Notes: a model not told the origin generated them from the sequence alone. A DNA stretch of 64,000 bases from Cedecea neteri (GCF_000758305.1 NZ_CP009458.1:4402001-4466000); one strand, 5' to 3'. Shown: positions 50,586 to 59,941, numbered from the stretch's first letter. Program-made: numbers and translations.

Positions 50586-51656
50586 TCAGTCGTAGAGTTT
50601 ATCGCTGGCCATGGCCGGTCTGCCTTTCCCCGCTCCCACTCGCCGCACTGACGCCTGCACCTTCAGCGTGCCGCCCAACAGGATATTCACCACCGGCGCT
50701 TCCGGGCGCATCAGGCGCTGCTGCAGCAGCTGAACCGCCTCCTCACCCAGCTCGTCTCTGGGCACATGAACCGAGGTTAAAGCCACGTTATGGATTTCGG
50801 CCAGGTTAAAACCGTCGATGCTCATCACCGACATATCCTGCGGCACGCGCAGCCCGGCTTTTTGCAGAGCGCTGACGGCACCTGCCGCCATAAAGTCGCC
50901 GCCGACTAACAGCGCGCTCGGCCAGGCCGGTCGCGGCGTAACGGCCAGATAGTCGCTGATTAAGGCTTCGCTCTCTTTGGCCCCGAAGCTTTGGGCGACT
51001 AACAAATGCCGCGTCTCATCAAACGACAGATTCCGGCTGTCCCACGCATCACGAATCCCGGCCAGGCGCTGTTCCATGGTGTAGCGACGCAGGCACATTA
51101 ACGTCAGCACGCCTTTGTGTCCCATGTCGAACAGATAGTTCGCGGCAAAGCGGCCGATCATAAGGTGATCCGGCGCCACGCCTGAAAGACGCATTTTGCG
51201 ATCCTGGCAGTTGATCAGCACACAGGGTTTGCCCAGATCCGCCGCCAGATCGTGGATACGCGTATCGTCGATTCCCAGCAAAATAGCAGCTTCGGTTTCC
51301 GGCTCATTCATCTTGCTGAGAAACAGTCCGGTATCGCTGTCATTCTCTTCCAGCGCGCAGAAGCGCAGTCTGGCGTCGTGGGGCAGCAACGCCTTGCCGA
51401 TGCCCTGCATCACCCGGTAGTAGAAGACGTCCAGCCGCTCATCAAACGCCCGACGGGGCGCAAAAACCACCAGGCTGTTGACCAGCAATCTGCCCACCGC
51501 AATCCCTTGTAATACGCCCTTCTCTTTGGCGCAGGCCAGTACCCGCTGGCGGGCCGACTCGCTGGTATTACCCTTGCCCGCCAGCACCCGGGAAACGGTG
51601 CTTATCGACAGCCCCGTTTGCGCGGCAATTTCGGTGATTTTTAGCGTTTTACTCAT
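50586..51656 (-). CDS. LacI-family transcriptional regulator of the GH31/MFS locus
   Basis: A 356-residue LacI/GalR-type repressor. HTH: ITEIAAQTGLSISTVSRVLA at residues 6-25; hinge and effector domain follow with VFAPRRAFDERLDVFYYRVMQGIG and SVMSIDGFNLAEIHNVALTSV. The start MSKTLKITE at 51656 is preferred. It is divergent from an MFS transporter and a GH31 glycosidase and most likely represses them until an inducing sugar binds. Confidence 0.87.
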   Translation of the reverse strand: MSKTLKITEIAAQTGLSISTVSRVLAGKGNTSESARQRVLACAKEKGVLQGIAVGRLLVNSLVVFAPRRAFDERLDVFYYRVMQGIGKALLPHDARLRFCALEENDSDTGLFLSKMNEPETEAAILLGIDDTRIHDLAADLGKPCVLINCQDRKMRLSGVAPDHLMIGRFAANYLFDMGHKGVLTLMCLRRYTMEQRLAGIRDAWDSRNLSFDETRHLLVAQSFGAKESEALISDYLAVTPRPAWPSALLVGGDFMAAGAVSALQKAGLRVPQDMSVMSIDGFNLAEIHNVALTSVHVPRDELGEEAVQLLQQRLMRPEAPVVNILLGGTLKVQASVRRVGAGKGRPAMASDKLYD

Positions 51657-51681
51657 TTTGTGATCGACGCCCATTTGTGAA

Positions 51682-51697
51682 ATGAAAAAATTTTCAT
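51682..51697. promoter_or_regulatory. Candidate operator near the LacI-family gene
   Basis: ATGAAAAAATTTTCAT is a near-perfect palindrome (14 of 16) 25 bases upstream of the lacI-type start. Autoregulation through such a site is common in the family. The rest of the ~300-base gap carries no other clear palindrome except CAAAACG motifs. Confidence 0.35.
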
Positions 51698-51953
51698 GCC
51701 CATAGATACGCCATAGTGCCGGGAAAATAGCGTCATTTCTTCGCGCCGGATCGAGATAGTGAAAATGTTTGCAAAAATTGGGCTATTGGTTGGCTGATAA
51801 CTCAATTACGCTCCGTTTTGTTGACCAATGAGATTGCTCGCTCAAAACGAAAATAGAATTAAAAATATAAAAATCAAATAATTAAATTAAATCCATCGCC
51901 AAAAAATAGTGGCATACCAATTCTACTAATTACCCTACAAGGTGGAGTGAACT

Positions 51954-53255
51954 ATGAGTCATGGCATCAACCAACCGATAACCGCCGTTAAGGCAGGACG
52001 CGTTTTCCGGCATTTGCGCTGGTGGGTTCTGGTTCTGTTCTTACTTGGCGTCACCGTGAACTACATCACGCGTAATGCGCTGGGGATCCTGGCACCTGAA
52101 CTGAAAACCTCCCTCGGCATCACCACCGAACAATACTCCTGGATAGTCGGCGCGTTTCAATTGGCCTATACCCTGTTTCAGCCCATCTGCGGCTGGCTGA
52201 TAGACGTGATTGGCCTGAAGATTGGGTTCCTGATCTGCGCCAGTATCTGGGCGGTGATGTGTATGCTGCATGCCGGAGCCGGGAGTTGGTTACAGCTGGC
52301 TATTTTGCGCTTCATGATGGGCGGCGCGGAGGCCGCAGCCACGCCCGCCAACGCCAAAACGCTGGGTGAATGGTTCCCGAAAAAAGAACGCCCGATTGCC
52401 GCAGGCTGGGCCGGGGTGGGCTTTTCCATCGGCGCGATGCTGGCTCCGCCGATTATCTACTTCGCCCACAGCTTTTTTGGCTGGCAGGGCGCGTTTATGT
52501 TCAGCGGCGCGCTGGCGCTGGGGTGGGTTGTGCTGTGGTGCCTGTTTTACCACAACCCGGAGCAGCACCCGAACCTGAGCAAGGAAGAGCTGGCGTTTAT
52601 CAAACAGGACAACGAGCCTCCCGCCGTGAAACTGCCGTTTTTCACCGCTCTGAAAACCGTCTCTAAAAACAAACGCTTTTACGGCATCGCGATTCCGGCC
52701 TTTATGGCAGAACCCGCCTGGGCGGTCCTGAGCTTCTGGGTCCCGCTTTACCTGGCCAACGAGCGCGGCATGGATCTCAAACAAATTGCCATGTTCGCCT
52801 GGCTCCCGTTCCTGGCCGCCGATATCGGCAGCATCGCCAGCGGCTATCTGACCAAAGTTTACGTCCGTATTTTTGGCTGCTCGCGCACCAATTCCGTGGT
52901 GGCGAGTTCAGTGACCGGTGCGTTCCTGATGCTTTCTCTGGCGCTGGTCGCCGTCACTAAAGATCCCTGGATTGCCATCCTGCTTATCTCCATCGGCGGC
53001 TTCGGGCACCAGATTATCTCCTGCATGCTCAGCGCGCTGGTGGTGGACTCGTTCGATAAAGGCCAGATGGCCACCGTCAACGGCATGCGCGGTTCGGCAG
53101 CCTGGATTGCCAGCTTTATCTTCTCTCTGATTATTGGCGTCACCGCCGACAAGATTGGCTTCAACCCGCTGTTTATCGCCATGGGCTTTTTTGATCTGAT
53201 CGGCGCGGTGTTCCTGGTGGCGTTTATCGCCGAACGCCGCGCAAAACGCACCTGA
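51954..53255 (+). CDS. MFS sugar-acid/glycoside transporter (ACS/ExuT-like)
   Basis: A 433-residue inner-membrane transporter with 12 helices. The N-terminus LFLLGVTVNYITRNALGILAP and the helix-4/5 GGAEAAATPANAKTLGEWFP are typical of the anion:cation symporter (ExuT/hexuronate) group. It is 14 bases upstream of the GH31 gene. A glycosidase next to an ACS-type carrier suggests import of an acidic or oligosaccharide substrate, but neither the group nor context fixes the ligand. Confidence 0.85.
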   Translation: MSHGINQPITAVKAGRVFRHLRWWVLVLFLLGVTVNYITRNALGILAPELKTSLGITTEQYSWIVGAFQLAYTLFQPICGWLIDVIGLKIGFLICASIWAVMCMLHAGAGSWLQLAILRFMMGGAEAAATPANAKTLGEWFPKKERPIAAGWAGVGFSIGAMLAPPIIYFAHSFFGWQGAFMFSGALALGWVVLWCLFYHNPEQHPNLSKEELAFIKQDNEPPAVKLPFFTALKTVSKNKRFYGIAIPAFMAEPAWAVLSFWVPLYLANERGMDLKQIAMFAWLPFLAADIGSIASGYLTKVYVRIFGCSRTNSVVASSVTGAFLMLSLALVAVTKDPWIAILLISIGGFGHQIISCMLSALVVDSFDKGQMATVNGMRGSAAWIASFIFSLIIGVTADKIGFNPLFIAMGFFDLIGAVFLVAFIAERRAKRT

Positions 53256-53269
53256 ATGGATGGTCTCTC

Positions 53270-55633
53270 ATGAAAACACTTAAGAACTGGACGCTCGCAA
53301 AACAAGATGACAGTCAGGTTATCCTGACCCTCGACGGCAAGCATTCGCTGCACCTGTATGTGCTGGAAGATAAGCTGTTTCGCGTGCTGATTAAGCGTCA
53401 ACAGGGCCTGGAGCTGAACCGCACCTGGAGCATCGCCCCGCAGCAGGATGTCCCGTGGGAGGGGCGCGAGCGCGAAAGCCTCGCCGGGTTTACCCTGCCA
53501 GGCTTCACGCTGGAACAGAAATCCGATGCTCTCATCATCAGTAGCGAAAGCCTGCGCGTGACCGTGCATCAGCCGCTTTATCTGGAATGGGAATACAAAT
53601 CCGAAAAGGGCGAATGGCAGCCTCTCGCCTGCGATCGCCCCACCAGCGCTTACCAGCTTAACGCCCACGGTGATGGCGTGGCCCACTATCAGCGGCGCTT
53701 TGCCGGCGAGCGCTTTTACGGGCTGGGTGAAAAAGCCGGGCCGCTTAATCGCACCGGCAGACGCTATGAGATGCGTAATCTGGATGCGATGGGCTACAAC
53801 GCGGTGTCCACCGACCCGCTTTACAAGCATATCCCCTTCACCATTACCCGCCGGGACGACGTCAGCTTCGGCCTGTTCTATGACAACCTGAGCAGCTGCT
53901 GGCTGGATCTGGGCAACGAGATAGACAACTATCATAAGGCCTATCGCCGCTGGCAGGCAGAAGCCGGCGATCTGGACTATTACCTGTTTCTCGGCCCGCG
54001 CGTGCTGGATGTCACCAAAGCCTTCGTCCGCCTGACCGGGAAAACCTTCTTCGGGCCAAAATGGAGCCTCGGCTACAGCGGCTCAACGATGCATTACACC
54101 GACGCGCCGGACGCCCAAAATCAGCTGATGAATTTTATCCGCCTCAGCCAGCAGCACGCGATTCCGTGCGACTCATTCCAGCTTTCATCGGGCTACACCT
54201 CGATCAATAACAAGCGCTACGTGTTTAACTGGAACTATGAAAAAGTGCCGCAGCCGAAGGTGATGAGCCAGGCGTTTATGGCGGCCGGGATCCGCCTTGC
54301 GGCCAACATCAAACCCTGTCTGCTGCAGGATCATCCGCGCTATGAGGAGGTTGCCAAAGGCGGGCTGTTTATCAAAGATTCGGAATTCGACGCGCCGGAA
54401 CGCTCCAGCTTCTGGGACGATGAAGGCTCTCATCTGGACTTTACCAACCCGGCCACGGTGAAATGGTGGCAGGCCGGCGTCACCACGCAACTGCTGGAAA
54501 TGGGCATTGGTTCCACCTGGAACGACAACAACGAGTACGAAGTATGGGACGGGGAAGCGCGCTGTCACGGCTTTGGCCAACCGATAGCCATCAAACATAT
54601 TCGCCCGGTCATGCCGCTGCTGATGATGCGCGCTTCGATGGAGGCTCAGCAGAAATTTTCCCCGGAAAAACGCCCGTATCTGATTTCCCGTTCCGGCTGC
54701 GCCGGGATGCAGCGCTACGTTCAGACGTGGAGCGGTGACAACCGCACCAGTTGGGATACGCTGCGTTACAACACGCGGATGGGCGTAGGCATGAGCCTGT
54801 CCGGCCTGTTTAACGTCGGGCATGACGTCGGCGGTTTTTCGGGTGATAAACCCGATGCCGAGCTTTTCGTTCGTTGGGTTCAGAACGGCGTGATGCACCC
54901 GCGCTTTACCATCCATTCATGGAATGATGACCACACCGTGAACGAACCGTGGATGTATCCGGCGGTCACTCCGGCCATCCGCAGCGCTATTGAGCTGCGC
55001 TATCGCCTGCTGCCCTATTTCTACACGCTGCTGTGGCAGGCACATGCAGATGATGAACCCATGCTGCGGTCGACCTTCCTCGACCATGATCACGATGAAA
55101 AAACGTTCGATGAGTGCGATGAGTTCCTGCTGGGTCGGGATGTGCTGGTGGCTAGCGTGGTGGAGCCGGGGCAGCGCGAACGTACTTTATGGCTGCCAGC
55201 CAATGAGTATGGCTGGTACGACTATTATTCCGGCCAGTGGTTTAGCGGCGGCCAGACCATCACCCTGCCCGCCCCGCTTGAGCGTTTGCCGCTGCTGGTA
55301 CGTGCCGGTGCCGCTCTGCCTCACAGCGAGCGTATCAGCTACGTTTCCCCGCAGGACGATACCGTTCGTGAGCTGAAAATTTACCCGCTGCAGGGTGCTG
55401 GGACGTCCCACGGCATGCTGTTTGAGGATGACGGAGAATCCTGGGGTTATAAAGAAGGCAACGCGCTCTGGCTTAGCTGGGAAATAACCTGTTCAGCCAG
55501 CGAGATTAACGTGGCCTTTAGCCGTAAGGGGGATTATCTGCCCGCGTGGCGCGAGATTAAGCTGTCTTTGCCTGAGGGAGAAAAGCGTCGATTGCTGGTG
55601 AACGGCGTGGAATGCGGGGTGTGGGAGCTGTAA
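53270..55633 (+). CDS. GH31 alpha-glycosidase (alpha-xylosidase/alpha-glucosidase-like)
   Basis: A 787-residue cytosolic enzyme (no signal peptide). An N-terminal beta-sandwich (residues 1-240) precedes the (beta/alpha)8 catalytic barrel (about 255-590) and two beta-domains. The GH31 nucleophile is D419 in STWNDNNEYE and the acid/base is D490 in TWSGDNRTSWDTL. NVGHDVGGFSG and HPRFTIHSWNDD are other conserved blocks. It resembles E. coli YicI/YihQ-type enzymes in general plan but lies beside an ExuT-like carrier, so substrate could be isoprimeverose, an alpha-glucoside or a sulfated or acidic sugar. Its 3' end meets repeat copy 5. Confidence 0.88.
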   Translation: MKTLKNWTLAKQDDSQVILTLDGKHSLHLYVLEDKLFRVLIKRQQGLELNRTWSIAPQQDVPWEGRERESLAGFTLPGFTLEQKSDALIISSESLRVTVHQPLYLEWEYKSEKGEWQPLACDRPTSAYQLNAHGDGVAHYQRRFAGERFYGLGEKAGPLNRTGRRYEMRNLDAMGYNAVSTDPLYKHIPFTITRRDDVSFGLFYDNLSSCWLDLGNEIDNYHKAYRRWQAEAGDLDYYLFLGPRVLDVTKAFVRLTGKTFFGPKWSLGYSGSTMHYTDAPDAQNQLMNFIRLSQQHAIPCDSFQLSSGYTSINNKRYVFNWNYEKVPQPKVMSQAFMAAGIRLAANIKPCLLQDHPRYEEVAKGGLFIKDSEFDAPERSSFWDDEGSHLDFTNPATVKWWQAGVTTQLLEMGIGSTWNDNNEYEVWDGEARCHGFGQPIAIKHIRPVMPLLMMRASMEAQQKFSPEKRPYLISRSGCAGMQRYVQTWSGDNRTSWDTLRYNTRMGVGMSLSGLFNVGHDVGGFSGDKPDAELFVRWVQNGVMHPRFTIHSWNDDHTVNEPWMYPAVTPAIRSAIELRYRLLPYFYTLLWQAHADDEPMLRSTFLDHDHDEKTFDECDEFLLGRDVLVASVVEPGQRERTLWLPANEYGWYDYYSGQWFSGGQTITLPAPLERLPLLVRAGAALPHSERISYVSPQDDTVRELKIYPLQGAGTSHGMLFEDDGESWGYKEGNALWLSWEITCSASEINVAFSRKGDYLPAWREIKLSLPEGEKRRLLVNGVECGVWEL

Positions 55634-55636
55634 TGG

Positions 55637-55793
55637 CCCCTCACCCCGGCCCTCTCCCCAGAGGGGCGAGGGGGGAAAACAACAAGAGGTAGATTCCTCG
55701 AACTGTCCCCAAAGGGGCGAGGAGGAAAAACTGCAGGAGGCAAATACCTCGATCTGTTCCCTCTCCCTTTAAGGGAGAGGGTTAGGGTGAGGG
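55637..55793. repeat. GC-rich inverted-repeat element, copy 5
   Basis: CCCCTCACCCCGGCCCTCTC opens the copy and GGGAGAGGGTTAGGGTGAGG closes it; two internal units around CCCCAAAGGGG and CTCCCTTTAAGGGAG make it the longest copy. It fills the gap between the convergent GH31 and ybiT genes. Confidence 0.85.
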
Positions 55794-55798
55794 TAAAA

Positions 55799-57394
55799 TT
55801 ACCCGTCGATCCCTTTGCTGCGCAGATAATCTTCGTAGCCACCGGTGAAATCAATCACGCGCTCTGGGGTAATTTCCAGTACGCGGGTTGCCAGCGAGCT
55901 AACAAACTCACGGTCGTGAGAAACGAAAATCAGCGTCCCCTGGTACATCTCCAGCGCCATGTTCAGCGACTCGATGGATTCCATGTCCAGGTGGTTGGTC
56001 GGTTCGTCCATGATCAGGATGTTTGGTTTTTCCATCATCAGCTTGCCGAACAGCATACGGCCCTTCTCGCCCCCGGAGAGGACTTTAGCCGGCTTTTTGA
56101 TGTCGTCCTGGCTGAACAGCAGGCGACCCAGGATGCTGCGCACCGCCTGTTCGTCGTCGCCTTCCTGCTTCCACTGGCTCATCCAGTCAAAGACGGTCAG
56201 ATCGTTTTCGAACTCGTATTCGTGATCCTGGGCGTAGTAGCCAATCTGAGCATTCTCAGACCACTTCACGCTGCCGTTTTCCGGGGTCAGCTCGCCGACC
56301 AGGGTTTTCAACATCGTAGATTTACCCACGCCGTTGGCACCAAGAATGGCTATTTTCTCGCCTACTTCCAGCAGCAGGTTGAAGTTTTTAAACAGCGGGC
56401 CGTTCTCAAACCCTTTGGTCACGGCTTCAACTTCAAGGGCGTTACGGAACAGTTTCTTGTCCTGCTCGAAGCGAATGAACGGGTTCTGACGGCTGGAGGC
56501 CTTCACTTCGTCCAGCTTGATTTTATCAATCTGACGGGCACGAGAGGTGGCCTGACGAGATTTGGAGGCGTTGGCGCTGAAGCGGCTAACGAAGGATTGC
56601 AGGTCAGCAATCTGCGCTTTCTTCTTCGCGTTGTCCGCCAGCAGGCGTTCACGAGCCTGAGTTGCCGCCGTCATGTACTCGTCGTAGTTACCCGGATAAA
56701 CGCGCAGCTCGCCGTAGTCCAGATCGGCCATATGGGTGCAGACCATGTTCAGGAAGTGACGGTCGTGCGAAATAATGATCATGGTGCTGTCGCGTTCGTT
56801 TAACGTCTGCTCCAGCCAGCGAATGGTGTCGATGTCCAGGTTGTTCGTTGGTTCGTCAAGCAGCAGGATGTCCGGGTTAGAGAACAGCGCCTGCGCCAGC
56901 AGCACACGCAGTTTCCAGCCTGGAGCGACTTCGCTCATCGGGCCGTAGTGCTGCTCCAGAGGAATGCCCACGCCAAGCAGCAATTCACCGGCACGCGCTT
57001 CTGCGGTGTAGCCGTCCATCTCGCCGTATTTCACTTCGAGGTCGGCAACTTTGTAACCGTCTTCTTCGCTCATCTCCGGCAGGGCATAAATGCGGTCGCG
57101 TTCCTGCTTCACTTCCCACAGCTCGCCGTGGCCCATGATAACGGTGTCGAGTACGGTAAATTTTTCGAAGGCGAACTGATCCTGACGCAGCTTACCGATG
57201 CGCTCGTTTGGGTCGAGAGAAACGTTGCCAAGCGTAGGCTCTAAGTCCCCGCCGAGGATTTTCATGAACGTGGATTTGCCGCTTCCGTTCGCGCCAATCA
57301 GGCCGTAACGGTTGCCGCCGCCAAATTTAACGGAAATATTTTCGAACAGCGGTTTGCTGCCAAACTGCATGGTAACGTTGCTGGATACAAGCAC
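55799..57394 (-). CDS. ybiT: ABC-F ATPase YbiT
   Basis: A 531-residue soluble protein with two ABC domains joined by a linker rich in Arg/Lys helices (SRQATSRARQIDKIKLDEV), the ABC-F translation-factor architecture. Walker A motifs are GANGSGKS and GANGVGKS; the signature LSGGEKGRMLFGKLMM is in domain 2. It binds ribosomes and modulates stalled translation in other ABC-F members. The start is the GTG at 57394, which gives the E. coli start MLVSSNVTMQFG and is preceded by AGGA; the longer ATG frame adds residues E. coli lacks. Confidence 0.94.
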   Translation of the reverse strand: MLVSSNVTMQFGSKPLFENISVKFGGGNRYGLIGANGSGKSTFMKILGGDLEPTLGNVSLDPNERIGKLRQDQFAFEKFTVLDTVIMGHGELWEVKQERDRIYALPEMSEEDGYKVADLEVKYGEMDGYTAEARAGELLLGVGIPLEQHYGPMSEVAPGWKLRVLLAQALFSNPDILLLDEPTNNLDIDTIRWLEQTLNERDSTMIIISHDRHFLNMVCTHMADLDYGELRVYPGNYDEYMTAATQARERLLADNAKKKAQIADLQSFVSRFSANASKSRQATSRARQIDKIKLDEVKASSRQNPFIRFEQDKKLFRNALEVEAVTKGFENGPLFKNFNLLLEVGEKIAILGANGVGKSTMLKTLVGELTPENGSVKWSENAQIGYYAQDHEYEFENDLTVFDWMSQWKQEGDDEQAVRSILGRLLFSQDDIKKPAKVLSGGEKGRMLFGKLMMEKPNILIMDEPTNHLDMESIESLNMALEMYQGTLIFVSHDREFVSSLATRVLEITPERVIDFTGGYEDYLRSKGIDG

Positions 57395-57632
57395 TGGTAT
57401 GTCCTGGAGAAATAAGTTGTCGAGATTTTGGAATGTGATTTCGGCCACATTATGCCATAACTATGATAAAGGGTCGCCCCGCATCTTCACCGTACAATAG
57501 TTAATCAGTGTGAAAAAATTGTGATTTCATCCACATCTGATTTCCCAGATGAATGTAATGCACATATAATGCGCGGCTGAATCGTCCATGAACACTCACT
57601 AGCTGGCCCGTCTGGCATAACACTCGCACAAC

Positions 57633-58547
57633 ATGACTATGAAATTACGCTCGCTTTTACTGGCTTTTGTGGCTGTCGCGTCTTTCTCTGCTTCCGCCGT
57701 GACTTATCCGTTACCGACTAACGGCAGCCGCCTGGTTGGTGAAAACCAGGTTATCACTATTCCTGAAGGCAGCACCGCGCCGCTGGAAGAGTATGCCGCA
57801 CAGTACCAGATGGGTCTGTCTAACATGCTGGAAGCTAACCCAGGGATTGACCCGTACCTGCCAAAAGCCGGTACCATCCTGAACATCCCTCAGCAGCTGA
57901 TCCTGCCGGACACCGTGCATGAAGGGATTGTGATCAACAGCGCCGAAATGCGCCTCTACTATTACCCGAAAGGCACCAACACCGTGATCGTGCTGCCAAT
58001 CGGTATCGGCCAGTTGGGGAAAGATACCCCGATCAACTGGACCACCAAGGTAGAGCGTAAGAAAAATGGCCCAACCTGGACCCCTACCGCGAAGATGCAT
58101 GCGGAATACGCCGCAGCCGGTACGCCGCTGCCAGCCGTTGTTCCCGCTGGCCCGGATAACCCAATGGGTCTGTACGCGCTGTACATCGGTAACCTGTATG
58201 CGATTCACGGCACCAACGCCAACTTCGGTATCGGCCTGCGCGTAAGCCACGGCTGCGTGCGTCTGCGCAACGAAGATATCAAGTTCCTGTTCGACAACGT
58301 GCCGGTTGGCACCCGCGTTCAGTTCATTGATGAGCCGGTAAAAGCCACCACCGAGCCGGACGGCAGCCGTTACATCGAAGTTCACAACCCGCTCTCTACC
58401 ACCGAAGCGCAGTTCAACTCCGATGAAATCGTGCCGATTAAACTGACCAGCAGCGTTCAGAAAGTCACTGCTCAGTCCGACGTTGACACCACCGTTGTTG
58501 ACCAGGCAATTCAGAACCGTTCCGGGATGCCGGTTCGTCTGAACTAA
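57633..58547 (+). CDS. ybiS: L,D-transpeptidase LdtB (YbiS)
   Basis: A 304-residue periplasmic enzyme that attaches Braun lipoprotein to peptidoglycan (LdtB). A signal peptide covers about residues 1-22. A LysM-like segment (EYAAQYQMGLSNMLEANPG) lies at about 53-71, and the YkuD domain has H192, H206 and the catalytic C208 in SHGCVRLRN. C-terminal GMPVRLN matches E. coli. It is divergent from ybiT as in E. coli; the next gene, yohJ, is not its E. coli neighbour. Confidence 0.95.
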   Translation: MTMKLRSLLLAFVAVASFSASAVTYPLPTNGSRLVGENQVITIPEGSTAPLEEYAAQYQMGLSNMLEANPGIDPYLPKAGTILNIPQQLILPDTVHEGIVINSAEMRLYYYPKGTNTVIVLPIGIGQLGKDTPINWTTKVERKKNGPTWTPTAKMHAEYAAAGTPLPAVVPAGPDNPMGLYALYIGNLYAIHGTNANFGIGLRVSHGCVRLRNEDIKFLFDNVPVGTRVQFIDEPVKATTEPDGSRYIEVHNPLSTTEAQFNSDEIVPIKLTSSVQKVTAQSDVDTTVVDQAIQNRSGMPVRLN

Positions 58548-58567
58548 GCTCAAGTTGATTAAAAAAA

Positions 58568-58593
58568 TAGCGGCCTCCGGGCCGCTTTTTTAT
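58568..58593 (+). terminator. Rho-independent terminator after ybiS
   Basis: AGCGGCCTCCGGGCCGCT forms a GC stem followed by TTTTTTATT. It marks the end of the 19-minute-type block. Confidence 0.88.
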
Positions 58594-58719
58594 TGCCTGA
58601 AATCCGCCCGACAACCTTCACACAGGGAATGTTTGTTATGCTGATAATTCATGATGTGATGGATAGCACAATTTTGCGTTTAATTGTATGATGAATGCGT
58701 TTCTTAAAGGGTAACCTCC

Positions 58720-59121
58720 ATGCGTAACTCGTTCACGATAATCTGGCAGTATCTTCGCGCTTTTGTCTTAATTTACCTGTGCTTATATGCCGGTATTTTT
58801 GTCGCCTCTTTACTGCCTATCGTCATTCCAGGCAGCATTATCGGCATGCTGATTTTGTTTGTGCTGCTGTCCCTGCAGATCCTGCCGGCGAAGTGGGTAA
58901 AACCCAGCTGCCACTTGCTGATTCGCTATATGGCCCTGCTATTCGTGCCTATTGGCGTGGGCGTGATGCAGTATTACGACGTGCTGAAAGCGCAGTTTGG
59001 CCCGGTGGTGGTGTCGTGTTTGATCAGTACGCTGGTGGTGCTGGTTATCGTGAGCTGGAGTTCACATCTGGTACACGGCGAAAGAAAAGTCATTGGTGAA
59101 GGCGAGGCAGAGAAAAAATGA
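58720..59121 (+). CDS. yohJ: LrgA-family inner-membrane protein YohJ
   Basis: A 133-residue protein with four membrane helices and the holin-like LrgA/CidA signature (VIPGSIIGMLILFVLL; ALLFVPIGVGVMQYYD). It pairs with YohK; together they may form a holin-like or metabolite export pair. Its end overlaps yohK by 4 bases. In E. coli yohJK are activated by pyruvate-related signals; the sequence does not show that. Confidence 0.92.
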   Translation: MRNSFTIIWQYLRAFVLIYLCLYAGIFVASLLPIVIPGSIIGMLILFVLLSLQILPAKWVKPSCHLLIRYMALLFVPIGVGVMQYYDVLKAQFGPVVVSCLISTLVVLVIVSWSSHLVHGERKVIGEGEAEKK

Positions 59122-59813
59122 TGCACTTTATATGGTGGTCTTTACCGTTAACGCTGGGGGTGTTTTTCGCCGCCCGCAAGCTGGCCGCCCGGCTGAAATC
59201 CCCGCTGCTGAACCCGTTGCTGGTTTGCATGGTGGTGATCATTCCTTTTCTGCTGGTGACCGGCATTCCTTACGACCACTATTTTAAAGGCAGCGAAGTG
59301 CTCAACGACCTGCTGCAGCCCGCCGTTGTAGCCCTGGCCTTCCCGCTTTATGAGCAAATTCACCAGATCCGCGCCCGCTGGAAATCCATTATCACCATCT
59401 GCTTTATTGGCAGTATGGTGGCGATGTCCACCGGCACCTCGATTGCGTTATTGATGGGCGCATCCCCGGAAATTGCCGCCTCGGTTCTGCCGAAATCTGT
59501 TACCACGCCAATTGCGATGGCGGTGGGCGGTGGCATTGGTGGTATCCCGGCCATTAGCGCAGTCTGCGTTATCTTCGTCGGTATTCTCGGCGCCGTGTTT
59601 GGCCACACGCTGCTGAATATGATGCGTATCAATACCAAAGCCTCACGCGGGCTGGCGATGGGCACAGCTTCACACGCGCTGGGTACGGCGCGCTGCGCGG
59701 AGCTGGACTTCCAGGAAGGGGCTTTTAGCTCGCTAGCGTTGGTGATTTGCGGGGTCATGACCTCACTCATCGCCCCGTTTTTATTCCCGGTGCTGCTGAA
59801 GCTCTTCGGCTAA
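59118..59813 (+). CDS. yohK: LrgB-family inner-membrane protein YohK
   Basis: A 231-residue LrgB/CidB protein with about eight membrane segments. Conserved stretches include LPKSVTTPIAMAVGG and GMASHALGTARCAEL-like GTASHALGTAR. It acts with YohJ, overlaps it by 4 bases (ATGA), and precedes cdd by 128 bases. Antiholin, murein-hydrolase control or small-molecule export roles have been suggested for the family. Confidence 0.93.
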   Translation: MMHFIWWSLPLTLGVFFAARKLAARLKSPLLNPLLVCMVVIIPFLLVTGIPYDHYFKGSEVLNDLLQPAVVALAFPLYEQIHQIRARWKSIITICFIGSMVAMSTGTSIALLMGASPEIAASVLPKSVTTPIAMAVGGGIGGIPAISAVCVIFVGILGAVFGHTLLNMMRINTKASRGLAMGTASHALGTARCAELDFQEGAFSSLALVICGVMTSLIAPFLFPVLLKLFG

Positions 59814-59864
59814 AACTTGCGAGAGATCGCGCATTTTCTGATTTGTTTTCATAAGTTGCATAAA

Positions 59865-59886
59865 CAATTAGAATTTGATCACATAT
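59865..59886 (+). promoter_or_regulatory. Possible CRP site upstream of cdd
   Basis: TTAGAATTTGATCACA has one perfect TCACA half and a 3-of-5 partner at the correct spacing, 56 bases before the cdd start. E. coli cdd is controlled by CRP and CytR, so a site here is expected. Confidence 0.45.
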
Positions 59887-59941
59887 TTGGCCTATACAGA
59901 TCCGTAAACTACGTTTCCGTTACCTTTGATGAGGCTTTAAC

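Noticed and set aside
55787..56803. A 338-codon plus-strand frame opposite ybiT
   Set aside because: Antisense shadow of ybiT; low-complexity His/Gln-rich translation with no domain.
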